Positions 7,922 through 16,809 of a stretch of DNA of 64,000 bases are shown one piece after another; within the stretch, counting starts at the first letter, position 1; the number at the start of each line of letters is the position of its first letter. Below the pieces are notes generated by a model, which was given only the letters and a program-made list of their open reading frames with translations, did no database searches and was not told the DNA's origin. Where the stretch lies: positions 54,459 through 118,458 of the forward strand of contig JAOPWH010000256.1 of the NCBI GenBank assembly GCA_025965795.1, given 5' to 3'. Position numbers and translations under genes: made by a program. The DNA comes from Blastococcus sp. Its GTDB lineage: Bacteria; Actinomycetota; Actinomycetes; Mycobacteriales; Geodermatophilaceae.

Positions 7922-10900
7922 TCAACCGGCCCGGGCCATCCCACGCTCGACGGCGGCGATCAGCCGAGGCCGGAGCTCGGCGGCCGGCACGATGTCGTGC
8001 ACCGAGCCCACCCGGCGGGCGCGCTCGATGTCGTGCACCGCCTCGAACTCCGCGGCCACCTCTCCGAGCTTCTCCGACCGCACGGCGGTCCGAAGCGTCG
8101 CGTGCTCGACCCTGAGCTGGGCCTGGTCCACGCCCTCGGCGGCGGAGATCGCCGCCACCAGCTCCTTCAGCCGCGGATCGGCGTCGGTGCGCTTGTCGAC
8201 CTCGCGGGTGAAGACGACGGCGGCCGCTGGGGCGCCCCCGAGCACCGAGGCGTAGGAGCCCTCGACGGCCAGCACCTCCATGTTGTCGTTGAGGACGCCG
8301 GAGAACACGACGAACGCGCCCCCGTGGTACCGCGACACCAGGCAGAAGACGATGGGGCCGTCGAAGTTGACGATCGCCCGGCCGATCTCGGCGCCGTACT
8401 CCAGCTGCAGCTGGCGCAGCGACTCCGGTGACCCGTCGAAGCCCGACAGGTTGGCCATCACGACCAGCGGCCGGTTCCCGCTGCACGCGTTGATGGCGCG
8501 CGCCGTCTTCTTGGACGACCGCGGGAACAGGGTTCCGGCGGTCCAGAGGTCGGGGCCGTCGGCCGGCAGACTCCCGCGTCGCGGGATGGGCCGCGACTCT
8601 ATGCCCAGCACCGTGACCGGGTGGCCACCCAGGTGCGCGTCGAACACCACCGACGTCTCGGCGTCGGCCATGCCGGCCCACCGCTCGAGGACCGGGTGGT
8701 CCTGGTCGGTGACCGCCCGCATCACCGTGCGGATGTCGAACGCCTTCTTCCGCTCCGGGTTGGCGGTCGCGGAGAAGATGTCACCGACCGTGGTGAAGTC
8801 GCTCGAGGGGTGCTCGTGCGGGAACGCCCGGACGTCGCGGTCACCGGGGTCACCCGTCTCGGCCGACCGCGGCCAGCGCTCGCCGGGTGCGACGTAGCTG
8901 TGGTCGTAGTGCGCCATCAGCACCTCGGTGGCGCCCATCAGGTCCGGCGCCCAGTACTGCGCCTGCCCGTTCGGCCCCATGATCCGGTCGTAGCCGCCGA
9001 TGCCGAAGTTGTCCTCGGCCGACACACCGCCCGCGTAGTCGAGGGAGTGCTTGCCGGTGAGCACCATCGCGCTGTCCGGCGTCATCACCAGGATGCCCTT
9101 CGTGTGCATCAGCATCGTGGCCTCGGCGTTCCAGTAGGGCTGGGCACCGACGTTGATCCCGGCGACGACGACGTTGATCTCCCCGCCGGCCTGGGTGAAG
9201 TCGATGATGCGCCGCAGGCCGCGGGCGACCCAGTCCATGTTCTCGGTGCCGCTGTCCATCGAGATGCGAGCGCCCGAGGAAAGTGCGAACCACTCGACCG
9301 GGATCCGCCGCTCCTGGGCGAGGTCGAGCGCGGCGATGATGCGTGCGCACTCGGGCTCGGCGACCGTGCCCAGGGCCTTCGTCGGGTCGCCGAACAGCAC
9401 CACCCGCGTCATGCCCTCGGGATGACGCGGCGTGCGGGTGCTGACGACGCCCGCGACGATCCCGGCCCGGTTCTGCCCGGGTGGACGCTCGACCGGCACG
9501 AGGCGGCCGCTGTCGTCCAGGTCGTGCTCGACGAACGAGCCGTCCGGGCCGGCCAGCAGGGGCGCCAGCTCGTAGGGGTAGAGGGCGCCACGCGCGCGGG
9601 AGCTCAGGACCTTCTCGGTGTACTCGTCGAGCGGGCGCATCGGTTCCGTAGGCCGCTCGGTCAGCTCCATGCGCACACCGGTCCCGGGCCGGTTCGAGAA
9701 GCGCAGCGTCACCTCCTGCGGGGCACCGCCCTCCTCCGGCTGGAGCCGGGCGAAGAACATGATCTGGTCGAGTCCGGCACCGACCGTCATCGGCGCGACG
9801 GTCTGGGCGAACTGGGTCGCCATCGACAGCGGCAGTTCGATGGAGGGCCACGCGTAGAGGAAGATCCGGTTGTGCTCCAGCGGACGCCGTGAGCGCCGCT
9901 GGGCCTGGGCGCGGCGGATGCCGTCGAGGCAGGCGGTGAGCTGGCGCTCCACGGTCGGGAACCCGACCACCTCGCCCCTGTCGTCGCGCAACGGCGTGAC
10001 GTCCCGCACCTCGGCCATGGCGATGAGCCGCTCGTCGTTCGGGTTGCCCTTGGCGAAGACGTGCAGCAGGTAGGTGTCCTCGGCCGAGGGCAGGCGGGAT
10101 CCGTCGAAGTGCTTCAGACGCCACAGGTTGAGCCGCTGCGCGGTCAGGGGGTGCAGCCCACGGATGATCCGGTCCTCCACCAGCCCGCCGGCCCCCGACC
10201 CGTCCGCGGCGCCCGGCGCCGGGCGGAAGGTCACGGTGTCGACGGCGCCGCTCGGTGTGCAGACCGTGACCGTGACGCGGCGGGCCGCGCTCCCCTCCGG
10301 CACGTCGGCGATCATCCGCTGCAGCTCCGCGACCATGGCGTCCGCGTCGGCGGGCCGGTCCGGCCAGGAGACGTAGAGGTCCACGAGCAGCGTCGAGACG
10401 GGGTCGCTCACCTCGCGGGCCGACGCGCGCAGTGCGGTCAGTGCAGAGGGCAGGTCGTCGATGCCGACCATCAGCGCGATCAGGTGCAGCCGGAGGTCGT
10501 TGAGCTCGTAGTCGGCGGTGACGCAGGTGTGGTCCTCGAGCAGCAACGAGCGGACGTTCTGCAGGCTGCGGCTGCGGTAGTAACGCCGCGTCAGGGTCTC
10601 CACGATGGGATCCGGCTCGCTGGTCGGCCGGTCGAAGCGCTGGGCGAGCAGCCGGATCAGCGGCTCGGGGCTGGCGACCAGTGCCTCGATGCGGGCGATG
10701 TTCTCGCCGTCACCACCACCGGCGTCGAGCTCGCTCAGCAGCCGTTCGGCCTCCTCGAGGACCTCCTGGCGGGCGCCGAGGACCACCGGCTCCTCGAACC
10801 AGCGGTAGCGGACCGCCCGCGCCAGGTCGCCGACGGACGGATAGCGCAGCTGCGTCGCGACGATGAGCCGGTCGAGCACGTCGACCATCTCGGCCCGCGC

Positions 10901-13426
10901 CTGCCCCGTCGGCGCCGGCACCGAGGTGAGCCAGCGATCGAGCAGCGCCAGCACGGCCGGCAGCTGGTCGGCGATGCGCTGCTGGGCCAGGAAGATGCGG
11001 TAGACGGCCTCCGCCAGCGCCGGGCCCGGCTCGAGGTCGGAGACGCCGTAGTGCAGCAGGGCCTTCGACAGCCGGGCACGGAAGTTCTCCGGCAGGGCCT
11101 CGCGCTCGACGTCCAGGGAGTGCAGGTACGCGTGGAAGTACTCCCGCGGACTGTGCACCTGCTGGTCGGCCTCCTCGGCACTGGCCGGACGGTTGCGGGA
11201 CAGCTCGGAGAGGTCGGCGAAGGTGGTGAGGACGGTCAGCTCACCGCGCAGCAGGTCCGGATCGTCGGCCGGCAGCTCCCCGCGCGCGCTGCCGTACTCC
11301 GCCACCAACTGCTGCGCGTACGCGCCACTCACGTCGTAACCGGTGATCAGCGCCTGCAGCGCCGCCACGAGCGACAACGCCCGGTCCCGGGGTTCCCGGG
11401 CCCGGGAGTCGTCGGTCCCGGGGAGCTCGACCCGGTCGCCGGACGCTTCCTCCACGTCGCCACCGGCCGGCTCGATGTTGAGCAGGGCGGCCCCGGCATC
11501 CACCTGGGAGTTGGGCGAGACGAGCACGTCGCGGATCCGCCCGGCGAAGGGCGCGCGCACCGCCGTCTCCATCTTCATGCTCTCGAGGACGACGACGGTC
11601 TGGCCGGCCTCCACGTCCTGACCGACCTGCGCCCGCACGGCGACGACCACCGAGGGGGCGGGTGCGCGCACCACACCCCCGGCGTCCCGGGTGATGCGGT
11701 AGGAGACGCCGTCCACCTCGACCAGGTGCGAGCCGATGGCCTCGGCGGCGACGATCGCGAAGCGCTCGTCGCCGATCGACAGCCGGCTCTCCAGCGCGCT
11801 GAGCCGGTCCACGTCCACGTCGGCGTAGCGCCCGTCCAGCTCGATGCGGTAGCGGTCGCGGGCGACCTTCGTGACGGTGAGCCGGTAGACCTGGCCGCGG
11901 TAACCGAGCTCCAGCGTGCGGCCCACCTCGTGCCGGGCGCGCGGCCGCCCACCACGCGCCGAGGCCAGGAAGGCTGCCCGCTCCCGGGCCTCCTCGGTGT
12001 CCGACGCGTCGACCGCCACCTGCACGAGCGCCGCGTACGCCGACCGTGCCGGCTCCCCCTCCCCCACGGTGCCGGTGCGGTCCAGCCACCCGGTGTCGGC
12101 CGTGCCCGCGACGACCTCGGGACGGTCGAGCAGGTCGAGCAGGAACGACTTGGTGGTCGTGCCGCCGCGCAGGACGACGGTGGTCTCCCGCAGGGCGCAC
12201 CGCAGCCGCGCGAGGGCCTCGGGACGGTCGCGGCCCCACGCGATGACCTTCGCGACCATGGAGTCGTAGGCCGGCGGGATGACGTCTCCGACGCTCATGC
12301 CGGTGTCCACGCGGATGCCCGGACCGGTGGGCAGCCGCAGCAGCTCGACCTGTCCCGGCGCCGGGGCGAAGCCCTGGTCGGCGTCCTCGGCGTTGAGTCG
12401 CGCCTCGACCGCGTGGCCGAACTCGCGCGGTGGCTCGCCGTCGAGCCGGCCGCCGGAGGCCACGTGCAGCTGCAGCTTCACGATGTCGAGCCCGGTGGTC
12501 ATCTCGGTCACCGGGTGCTCGACCTGCAGCCGGGTGTTGACCTCGAGGAAGGTGAACAGCCTCTCGTCGGGCTGGTAGAGGAACTCCACCGTGCCCGCGC
12601 CGACGTAGCCGGCCGCCTTGACCAGCGCCATCGACGACTCGCGCAGCGAGGTGGACTGCTCGGCCGTCAGCACCGGTGAGCTGGACTCCTCGAGCACCTT
12701 CTGGTTGCGCCGCTGCACCGAGCAGTCCCGGACGCCGGGCGCCCAGACGTTGCCGTGCTGGTCGGCGATGACCTGCACCTCGACGTGCCGGCCGCCCTCG
12801 ACCAGCCGCTCCATGAAGATCGTCGGGTCGCCGAAGGTGCGGGCCGCCTCGGCCTGCGTGCGGGTGAGCGCCTCCTCCAGCTCGGCCTCCGAGCGGACGA
12901 TCCGGATGCCGCGGCCCCCGCCACCGCTACGCGACTTCACGATGAGCGGATAGCCGATCTCGGCCGCGTGCCGCCGCCCCTGCTCCACCCCCTCGACGGC
13001 GCCGTGGCTCCAGGCCGCGACGGGCACGCCGGTCTGCTCGGCGAGCACCTTGGCCTCGATCTTGGCGCCGAGGAGCCGCATGGCCTCCGGCGGCGGCCCG
13101 ATGAACGTGACCCCCAGCGAGGCGCAGAGCTCGGCGAAGGCAGGGTCCTCCGCGACGAAGCCCCAGCCGACCCACGCCGCGTCGGCGCGACCCGCACGCA
13201 GGGCCCGGGCCAGCTCCTCGTGGTCGAGGTAGGGGTTGGTGCCGCCGGTCTCGCGGAGCACGACGGCCTCGTCGGCGGCCCGCACGAACGTCGCGCGACG
13301 CTCGGACTCGGTGTGCAGCGCGATCACCCGGATGCCGTAGCCGTGCTCGGCGTTGAGCTCACGGACGGCACGGATGAGGCGCATGGCCGGTTCGCCCCGA
13401 TTGACGACAGCGATCCGGCTGAACAC
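7922..13426 (-). CDS. Giant single-chain biotin-dependent acyl-CoA carboxylase (BC-BCCP-central-CT)
   Basis: Multidomain carboxylase of 1834 residues. An N-terminal biotin carboxylase (about 1-450) has the ATP-grasp loop SGGGGRGIRIV and EVNTRLQVEHPVTEM. A biotin carrier domain follows, with ESMKMET (biotinylated lysine near 618). Then come about 630 residues of mostly helical central region and a carboxyltransferase (about 1270-1834) with GTENMDWVARGLRR, NAEATMLMHTKG and a MAHYDHSYVAPGER segment. This order matches eukaryotic acetyl-CoA carboxylase rather than the usual actinobacterial AccA/AccD split. GTG 13426 is preferred over ATG 13450 because GGGGGAGG lies eight bases before it and MFSRIAVVNRGE is a natural N-terminus. 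Acetyl-, propionyl- or longer acyl-CoA are all possible substrates. Confidence 0.9.
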   Translation of the reverse strand: MFSRIAVVNRGEPAMRLIRAVRELNAEHGYGIRVIALHTESERRATFVRAADEAVVLRETGGTNPYLDHEELARALRAGRADAAWVGWGFVAEDPAFAELCASLGVTFIGPPPEAMRLLGAKIEAKVLAEQTGVPVAAWSHGAVEGVEQGRRHAAEIGYPLIVKSRSGGGGRGIRIVRSEAELEEALTRTQAEAARTFGDPTIFMERLVEGGRHVEVQVIADQHGNVWAPGVRDCSVQRRNQKVLEESSSPVLTAEQSTSLRESSMALVKAAGYVGAGTVEFLYQPDERLFTFLEVNTRLQVEHPVTEMTTGLDIVKLQLHVASGGRLDGEPPREFGHAVEARLNAEDADQGFAPAPGQVELLRLPTGPGIRVDTGMSVGDVIPPAYDSMVAKVIAWGRDRPEALARLRCALRETTVVLRGGTTTKSFLLDLLDRPEVVAGTADTGWLDRTGTVGEGEPARSAYAALVQVAVDASDTEEARERAAFLASARGGRPRARHEVGRTLELGYRGQVYRLTVTKVARDRYRIELDGRYADVDVDRLSALESRLSIGDERFAIVAAEAIGSHLVEVDGVSYRITRDAGGVVRAPAPSVVVAVRAQVGQDVEAGQTVVVLESMKMETAVRAPFAGRIRDVLVSPNSQVDAGAALLNIEPAGGDVEEASGDRVELPGTDDSRAREPRDRALSLVAALQALITGYDVSGAYAQQLVAEYGSARGELPADDPDLLRGELTVLTTFADLSELSRNRPASAEEADQQVHSPREYFHAYLHSLDVEREALPENFRARLSKALLHYGVSDLEPGPALAEAVYRIFLAQQRIADQLPAVLALLDRWLTSVPAPTGQARAEMVDVLDRLIVATQLRYPSVGDLARAVRYRWFEEPVVLGARQEVLEEAERLLSELDAGGGDGENIARIEALVASPEPLIRLLAQRFDRPTSEPDPIVETLTRRYYRSRSLQNVRSLLLEDHTCVTADYELNDLRLHLIALMVGIDDLPSALTALRASAREVSDPVSTLLVDLYVSWPDRPADADAMVAELQRMIADVPEGSAARRVTVTVCTPSGAVDTVTFRPAPGAADGSGAGGLVEDRIIRGLHPLTAQRLNLWRLKHFDGSRLPSAEDTYLLHVFAKGNPNDERLIAMAEVRDVTPLRDDRGEVVGFPTVERQLTACLDGIRRAQAQRRSRRPLEHNRIFLYAWPSIELPLSMATQFAQTVAPMTVGAGLDQIMFFARLQPEEGGAPQEVTLRFSNRPGTGVRMELTERPTEPMRPLDEYTEKVLSSRARGALYPYELAPLLAGPDGSFVEHDLDDSGRLVPVERPPGQNRAGIVAGVVSTRTPRHPEGMTRVVLFGDPTKALGTVAEPECARIIAALDLAQERRIPVEWFALSSGARISMDSGTENMDWVARGLRRIIDFTQAGGEINVVVAGINVGAQPYWNAEATMLMHTKGILVMTPDSAMVLTGKHSLDYAGGVSAEDNFGIGGYDRIMGPNGQAQYWAPDLMGATEVLMAHYDHSYVAPGERWPRSAETGDPGDRDVRAFPHEHPSSDFTTVGDIFSATANPERKKAFDIRTVMRAVTDQDHPVLERWAGMADAETSVVFDAHLGGHPVTVLGIESRPIPRRGSLPADGPDLWTAGTLFPRSSKKTARAINACSGNRPLVVMANLSGFDGSPESLRQLQLEYGAEIGRAIVNFDGPIVFCLVSRYHGGAFVVFSGVLNDNMEVLAVEGSYASVLGGAPAAAVVFTREVDKRTDADPRLKELVAAISAAEGVDQAQLRVEHATLRTAVRSEKLGEVAAEFEAVHDIERARRVGSVHDIVPAAELRPRLIAAVERGMARAG

Positions 13427-13557
13427 CGTGTAGGCCTCCCCCTCGAACATGGCCGCTGAACGCAGCAGCGCTACTGGCGAAGCATTCTGTGGGGCGGCGG
13501 GGCCGTCAACCTGAGCCCCGGCCGATCGGCGGAGAAGTCGCTGGTACGGCCGGACGT

Positions 13558-14586
13558 TCAGGCACCGGTGACGCGCGGCACGACCTCGGTCCCGAGCAGC
13601 TCGATGCCGCGCAGCAGATCCGCGTGCGCCAGGCGCGGGTTGGTCATCTGCAGGGAGATCCGGTCGACGCCGCCCAGCTGTCCGGAGATGCGGACGAGCT
13701 TGGCGGCCACGCCCTCCGGGTCACCCATGAAGAAGGCGCCGTCCGGGCCGCTGGTGGCATCGAACTGCGCTCGGGACGGCGGGGCGAAACCGCGCTCCCG
13801 GGACACCTTCGTGAACATCTCGTGCCATCCGGGATAGATGGTGTCCGCGGCGGCCTGGGCGCTGTCGGCGACGAAGCCGAACACGTGCAGGCCCACCTGC
13901 AGCTGCTCAGGGGCGTGACCGGCCTGCGCCCCTGCCCGGCGGTACAGGTCGATCAGGGGCGCGAACTGGCGCGGCTCCCCGCCGATGATCGCCACCATGA
14001 GCGGCAGACCCAGCAGGCCGGCGCGGACGAAGGACTCCGGGGTGCCGCCGACCCCGACCCAGATGGGCAAGGGGTCCTGCAGCGGCCGCGGGTACACGCC
14101 CTGACCGGTCAGCGCGGGCCGGTGCCGGCCGGACCAGGTGACGTGCTCGTTCTCCCGGATGCGCAGCAGCAGGTCGAGCTTCTCGGCGAACAGCGTGTCG
14201 TAGTCGGCGAGCGACAGCCCGAACAGCGGGAACGCCTCGGTGAACGAGCCGCGGCCCACCACCAGGTCGATACGACCCTTCGAGATCAGGTCCAGGGTGG
14301 CGAACTGCTGGAAGACGCGCACCGGATCGGCCGCGCTCAGCACGGCGACCGCGCTGCCGAGCCGGATCCGGGAGGTGCGGGCCGCCGCGGCCGCGAGGAT
14401 GACCGGTGGCGCCGAGTCGTAGTACTCGCTGCGGTGGTGTTCCCCGATGCCGAAGGAGTACAGCCCCACCTGGTCGGCGAGGGCGATCTCCTCGAGCAGG
14501 TGCTCCATCCGCTCCTCGGGCCCGATGACCCGCTCGGTCGAAGGATCGGTGACCGCCGAGACGAAGCTGTCGACGCCGAGATGCAT
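13558..14586 (-). CDS. LLM-class flavin-dependent oxidoreductase
   Basis: Luciferase-like monooxygenase family TIM-barrel enzyme, 342 residues, expected to use F420 or reduced FMN. Visible family features are GIGEHHRSEY, IRLGSAVAVLSA, DPVRVFQQFATLDLIS and GRIDLVVGRGSF, followed by PLPIWVGVGGTPES in the second half. The ATG at 14586 was chosen because GGGGAGG precedes it; an in-frame start 13 codons further upstream has no such signal. It lies behind a 131-base gap after the carboxylase gene's 5' end and is probably a separate unit. The substrate is unknown. Confidence 0.85.
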   Translation of the reverse strand: MHLGVDSFVSAVTDPSTERVIGPEERMEHLLEEIALADQVGLYSFGIGEHHRSEYYDSAPPVILAAAAARTSRIRLGSAVAVLSAADPVRVFQQFATLDLISKGRIDLVVGRGSFTEAFPLFGLSLADYDTLFAEKLDLLLRIRENEHVTWSGRHRPALTGQGVYPRPLQDPLPIWVGVGGTPESFVRAGLLGLPLMVAIIGGEPRQFAPLIDLYRRAGAQAGHAPEQLQVGLHVFGFVADSAQAAADTIYPGWHEMFTKVSRERGFAPPSRAQFDATSGPDGAFFMGDPEGVAAKLVRISGQLGGVDRISLQMTNPRLAHADLLRGIELLGTEVVPRVTGA

Positions 14587-14798
14587 GCTGTCCTCCCCTG
14601 CCGCGGGCGCCGCACCGACGAGCATCGGCCGTCAAGCGCTCAACCACCAGTCAACCAGGCCCCGCAGGCGGCGGATCTGCCACCACGTCGCCGACATGCG
14701 CTCGGGCGTGTGTCCGGTCTAGGCTGGGGTCATCATGCGGCTCTGCCGCGTTCCTGGTGGCCCCGGACCCGGCGACCTTCCCGCTCTGGAGAGCCGCC

Positions 14799-15257
14799 GT
14801 GGCCGACCCTCGCGTCGCCGAACCCGTTGATCCCCCCGATCCGTCCGCCCCGCCGCATCCCGGCTGGCACCTTCCTGCCACCTCTGTCTCCGTGCCGTCG
14901 CTGCGTCGCGGCCTGCGCTCCGTGCTCGACGAGACCGGCCTTCCCGACGACCAGCTCTACGATCTGCTGCTGGCCGCCTGCGAGGCAGCGACCAACGCCA
15001 TCGAGCACGCGCAGAAGTCGACGGAGCCGTTCATCGACGTCCACTTCGAAGTGGGCGACGGACAGGTGACGATCGTGGTCCGGGACCACGGCCAGTGGCG
15101 CGACGGTCCGGGGACACCGCTCCGGGGACGCGGTCTGGCGATGATGCGCGCACTGGCCGACACGACCGTGGACGCCGACCCAGAGGGGACGACGGTGACG
15201 ATGCGCAGCAGGTCTGGCGAGGGCCTCCCGGCGACGCAGGATGCCGCTACCGCCTGA
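14799..15257 (+). CDS. RsbW-like HATPase (anti-sigma/serine kinase type)
   Basis: GHKL ATPase of 152 residues resembling the RsbW/SpoIIAB anti-sigma kinase group. The N box is AACEAATNAIEHA, the G1 box VVRDHGQW, and the G2 region GRGLAMMRALAD. There is no sensor or membrane domain. GTG 14799 is preferred because GGAGAG sits five bases upstream; an in-frame GTG at 14757 lacks a site. A TAGGCT hexamer (14720-14725) upstream resembles an actinobacterial -10 box, without a clear -35. The two following genes encode GAF-ANTAR proteins 21 and 25 bases apart, so this looks like a stress-signalling module that joins a partner-switch ATPase to RNA antiterminators. Confidence 0.82.
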   Translation: MADPRVAEPVDPPDPSAPPHPGWHLPATSVSVPSLRRGLRSVLDETGLPDDQLYDLLLAACEAATNAIEHAQKSTEPFIDVHFEVGDGQVTIVVRDHGQWRDGPGTPLRGRGLAMMRALADTTVDADPEGTTVTMRSRSGEGLPATQDAATA

Positions 15258-15278
15258 GACGCAGGGACGTGAGGGACC

Positions 15279-16007
15279 GTGACGCGGAAGCGGGTGGCCG
15301 ACATCCTCGTCGCCGTCCTGTCCCGGCCGACCGATGACACCGCAGCACCCGACCGGCTGGTCGCCCTGTGCGCCCAGGTCCTGCCGGTGAGCGGAGCGGG
15401 GCTCGCGTTCATGACCGACGAAGGGCACGGCGGCACCGTGGCGGTCTCCGATGCCGCCGCCTCCGGGCTCGAGGAGCTGCAGTTCACCCTCGGCGAGGGC
15501 CCGTGCGTGGACGCCTCCCGCAGCGGCCGGCCGGTCCTGGTGCCCGACCTCGCCCACTCCGGACCACGCTGGCCGGCGTTCGCCGACGGCGCCCACGCAG
15601 CCGGGGTGCGCGCCGTCTTCGCCCTGCCGCTGCGCGTCGGCGGCATCCGCGTCGGGGTACTCGACCTGCACCGGGATGCCGTCGGTGAGCTGGCGCCCGA
15701 GGCGCTGACGGAGGCGCTGGCGTTCGCCGACGCCGCGACGACACTGCTGCTGCACCTGGGTACGCGGCCGGGCGGGGCGGGTCTGCCACTCCAGGACGTC
15801 GCGGGTCTCGACGAACGCGCCGAGGTGCATCAGGCGACCGGAATCGTCTCGGTGCACGCCGAGGTGAGCCTGGGGCAGGCGCTGGTGATGCTGCGCGCCC
15901 GCGCCTACGCCGAGCAGCGCCCCGTCGGGGAACTGGCGCAGGATGTCCTCAACGGGAAGGTCCGCTTCGGCCGGGACGACGACGGCCGCCGGGACCCGAG
16001 CGCGTGA
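15279..16007 (+). CDS. GAF-ANTAR antiterminator, first of a pair
   Basis: 242-residue cytoplasmic regulator with an N-terminal GAF sensor domain (about 20-160, with LGEGPCVDASRSGRPVLVPD) and a C-terminal ANTAR RNA-binding domain (about 180-233, from LDERAEVHQATGIVS to VGELAQDVLNGKV). ANTAR proteins bind paired hairpins in nascent RNA and prevent termination. The ANTAR segment has HQATGIVSVHAEVS in place of the more usual QAKG-type helix of its neighbour, so its RNA specificity may differ. GTG 15279 follows GAGGGACC. It sits between an RsbW-like ATPase and a second GAF-ANTAR gene. Ligand and target RNA are unknown. Confidence 0.83.
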   Translation: MTRKRVADILVAVLSRPTDDTAAPDRLVALCAQVLPVSGAGLAFMTDEGHGGTVAVSDAAASGLEELQFTLGEGPCVDASRSGRPVLVPDLAHSGPRWPAFADGAHAAGVRAVFALPLRVGGIRVGVLDLHRDAVGELAPEALTEALAFADAATTLLLHLGTRPGGAGLPLQDVAGLDERAEVHQATGIVSVHAEVSLGQALVMLRARAYAEQRPVGELAQDVLNGKVRFGRDDDGRRDPSA

Positions 16008-16032
16008 CCGACGGCAGACGGGAGGAGGGCTC

Positions 16033-16773
16033 GTGGCGCGAGAACAACGCCTGACGGAGGTCTTCGTCGAACTGGCCGACACGCTGGTCGAGGGCTTCGA
16101 CGTCGTGGACTTCCTGCAGGTCCTCACCGAGCGATGCGTGGAGCTGGTCGACACCGACGCGGCGGGACTGATGCTCGACGACCAGCGGGGCAACCTGCGG
16201 GTCATCGCCTACACCGACGAGTCGGCACGCCTGCTGGAGCTGTTCGAGCTGCAGCGCCAGGAAGGCCCCTGCCTCGACTGCTTCGCCAGCGGCGCGGTCA
16301 TCGCCAACGTCGACCTCGGGGCCGCCGGCGGCCGATGGCCGGTGTTCACCGAAGCTGCCCGGGGCCTCGGCTTCTCCACGTCCCACGCCCTGCCGATGCG
16401 GCTGCGGCGCAAGGTGATCGGCGCCCTCAACCTCTTCACCGTCGAGCCGACCCCCTTGAGCGACGGGCAGCTGGCCGTCGCCCAGGGTCTGGCCGACATC
16501 GCCACCATCGGCCTGCTGCATGCGCGCGCGCACGAGGACCAGGTCGTGCTCTCCGAGCAGTTGCAGACCGCGCTGCACAGCAGGATCGTCATCGAGCAGG
16601 CCAAGGGCGTCCTCTCCGCCCGCTCCGGGGTCGACGTCGCGGAGGCCTTCCGGCTCATGCGCACCCACGCCCGCCGGACCGGCGAACCCCTGACCGAGGT
16701 CGCCAACGCCATCATCGAGGGGTCCCTCGGGGCCGGCGCGATGCAGCGGGTGGCGGGTTCAGGGATCGGCTGA
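16033..16773 (+). CDS. GAF-ANTAR antiterminator, second of a pair
   Basis: 246-residue protein with the same architecture as its upstream neighbour: a GAF domain (about 10-165, with RQEGPCLDCFASGAVIANVD) and an ANTAR domain (about 178-232, with HSRIVIEQAKGVLSAR and TGEPLTEVANAIIEGS). The ANTAR helices are canonical here. The GAF domain carries the Cys pair in GPCLDCF, which could serve as a redox or metal site, though that is speculative. GTG 16033 follows a strong GGAGGAGGG. Twenty-five bases separate it from the first GAF-ANTAR gene. The two proteins have diverged well beyond recent duplication. Confidence 0.85.
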   Translation: MAREQRLTEVFVELADTLVEGFDVVDFLQVLTERCVELVDTDAAGLMLDDQRGNLRVIAYTDESARLLELFELQRQEGPCLDCFASGAVIANVDLGAAGGRWPVFTEAARGLGFSTSHALPMRLRRKVIGALNLFTVEPTPLSDGQLAVAQGLADIATIGLLHARAHEDQVVLSEQLQTALHSRIVIEQAKGVLSARSGVDVAEAFRLMRTHARRTGEPLTEVANAIIEGSLGAGAMQRVAGSGIG

Positions 16774-16809
16774 GCGCCGTCCTCCGGGACCGACTGCCAG
16801 GATGACGCG

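Noticed and set aside
10061-12679. 872-codon plus-strand open frame inside the carboxylase gene
   Set aside because: It is an antisense shadow caused by GC-rich codon positions; composition is Arg/Gly/His-rich with no family motif, and the minus-strand gene is clear.
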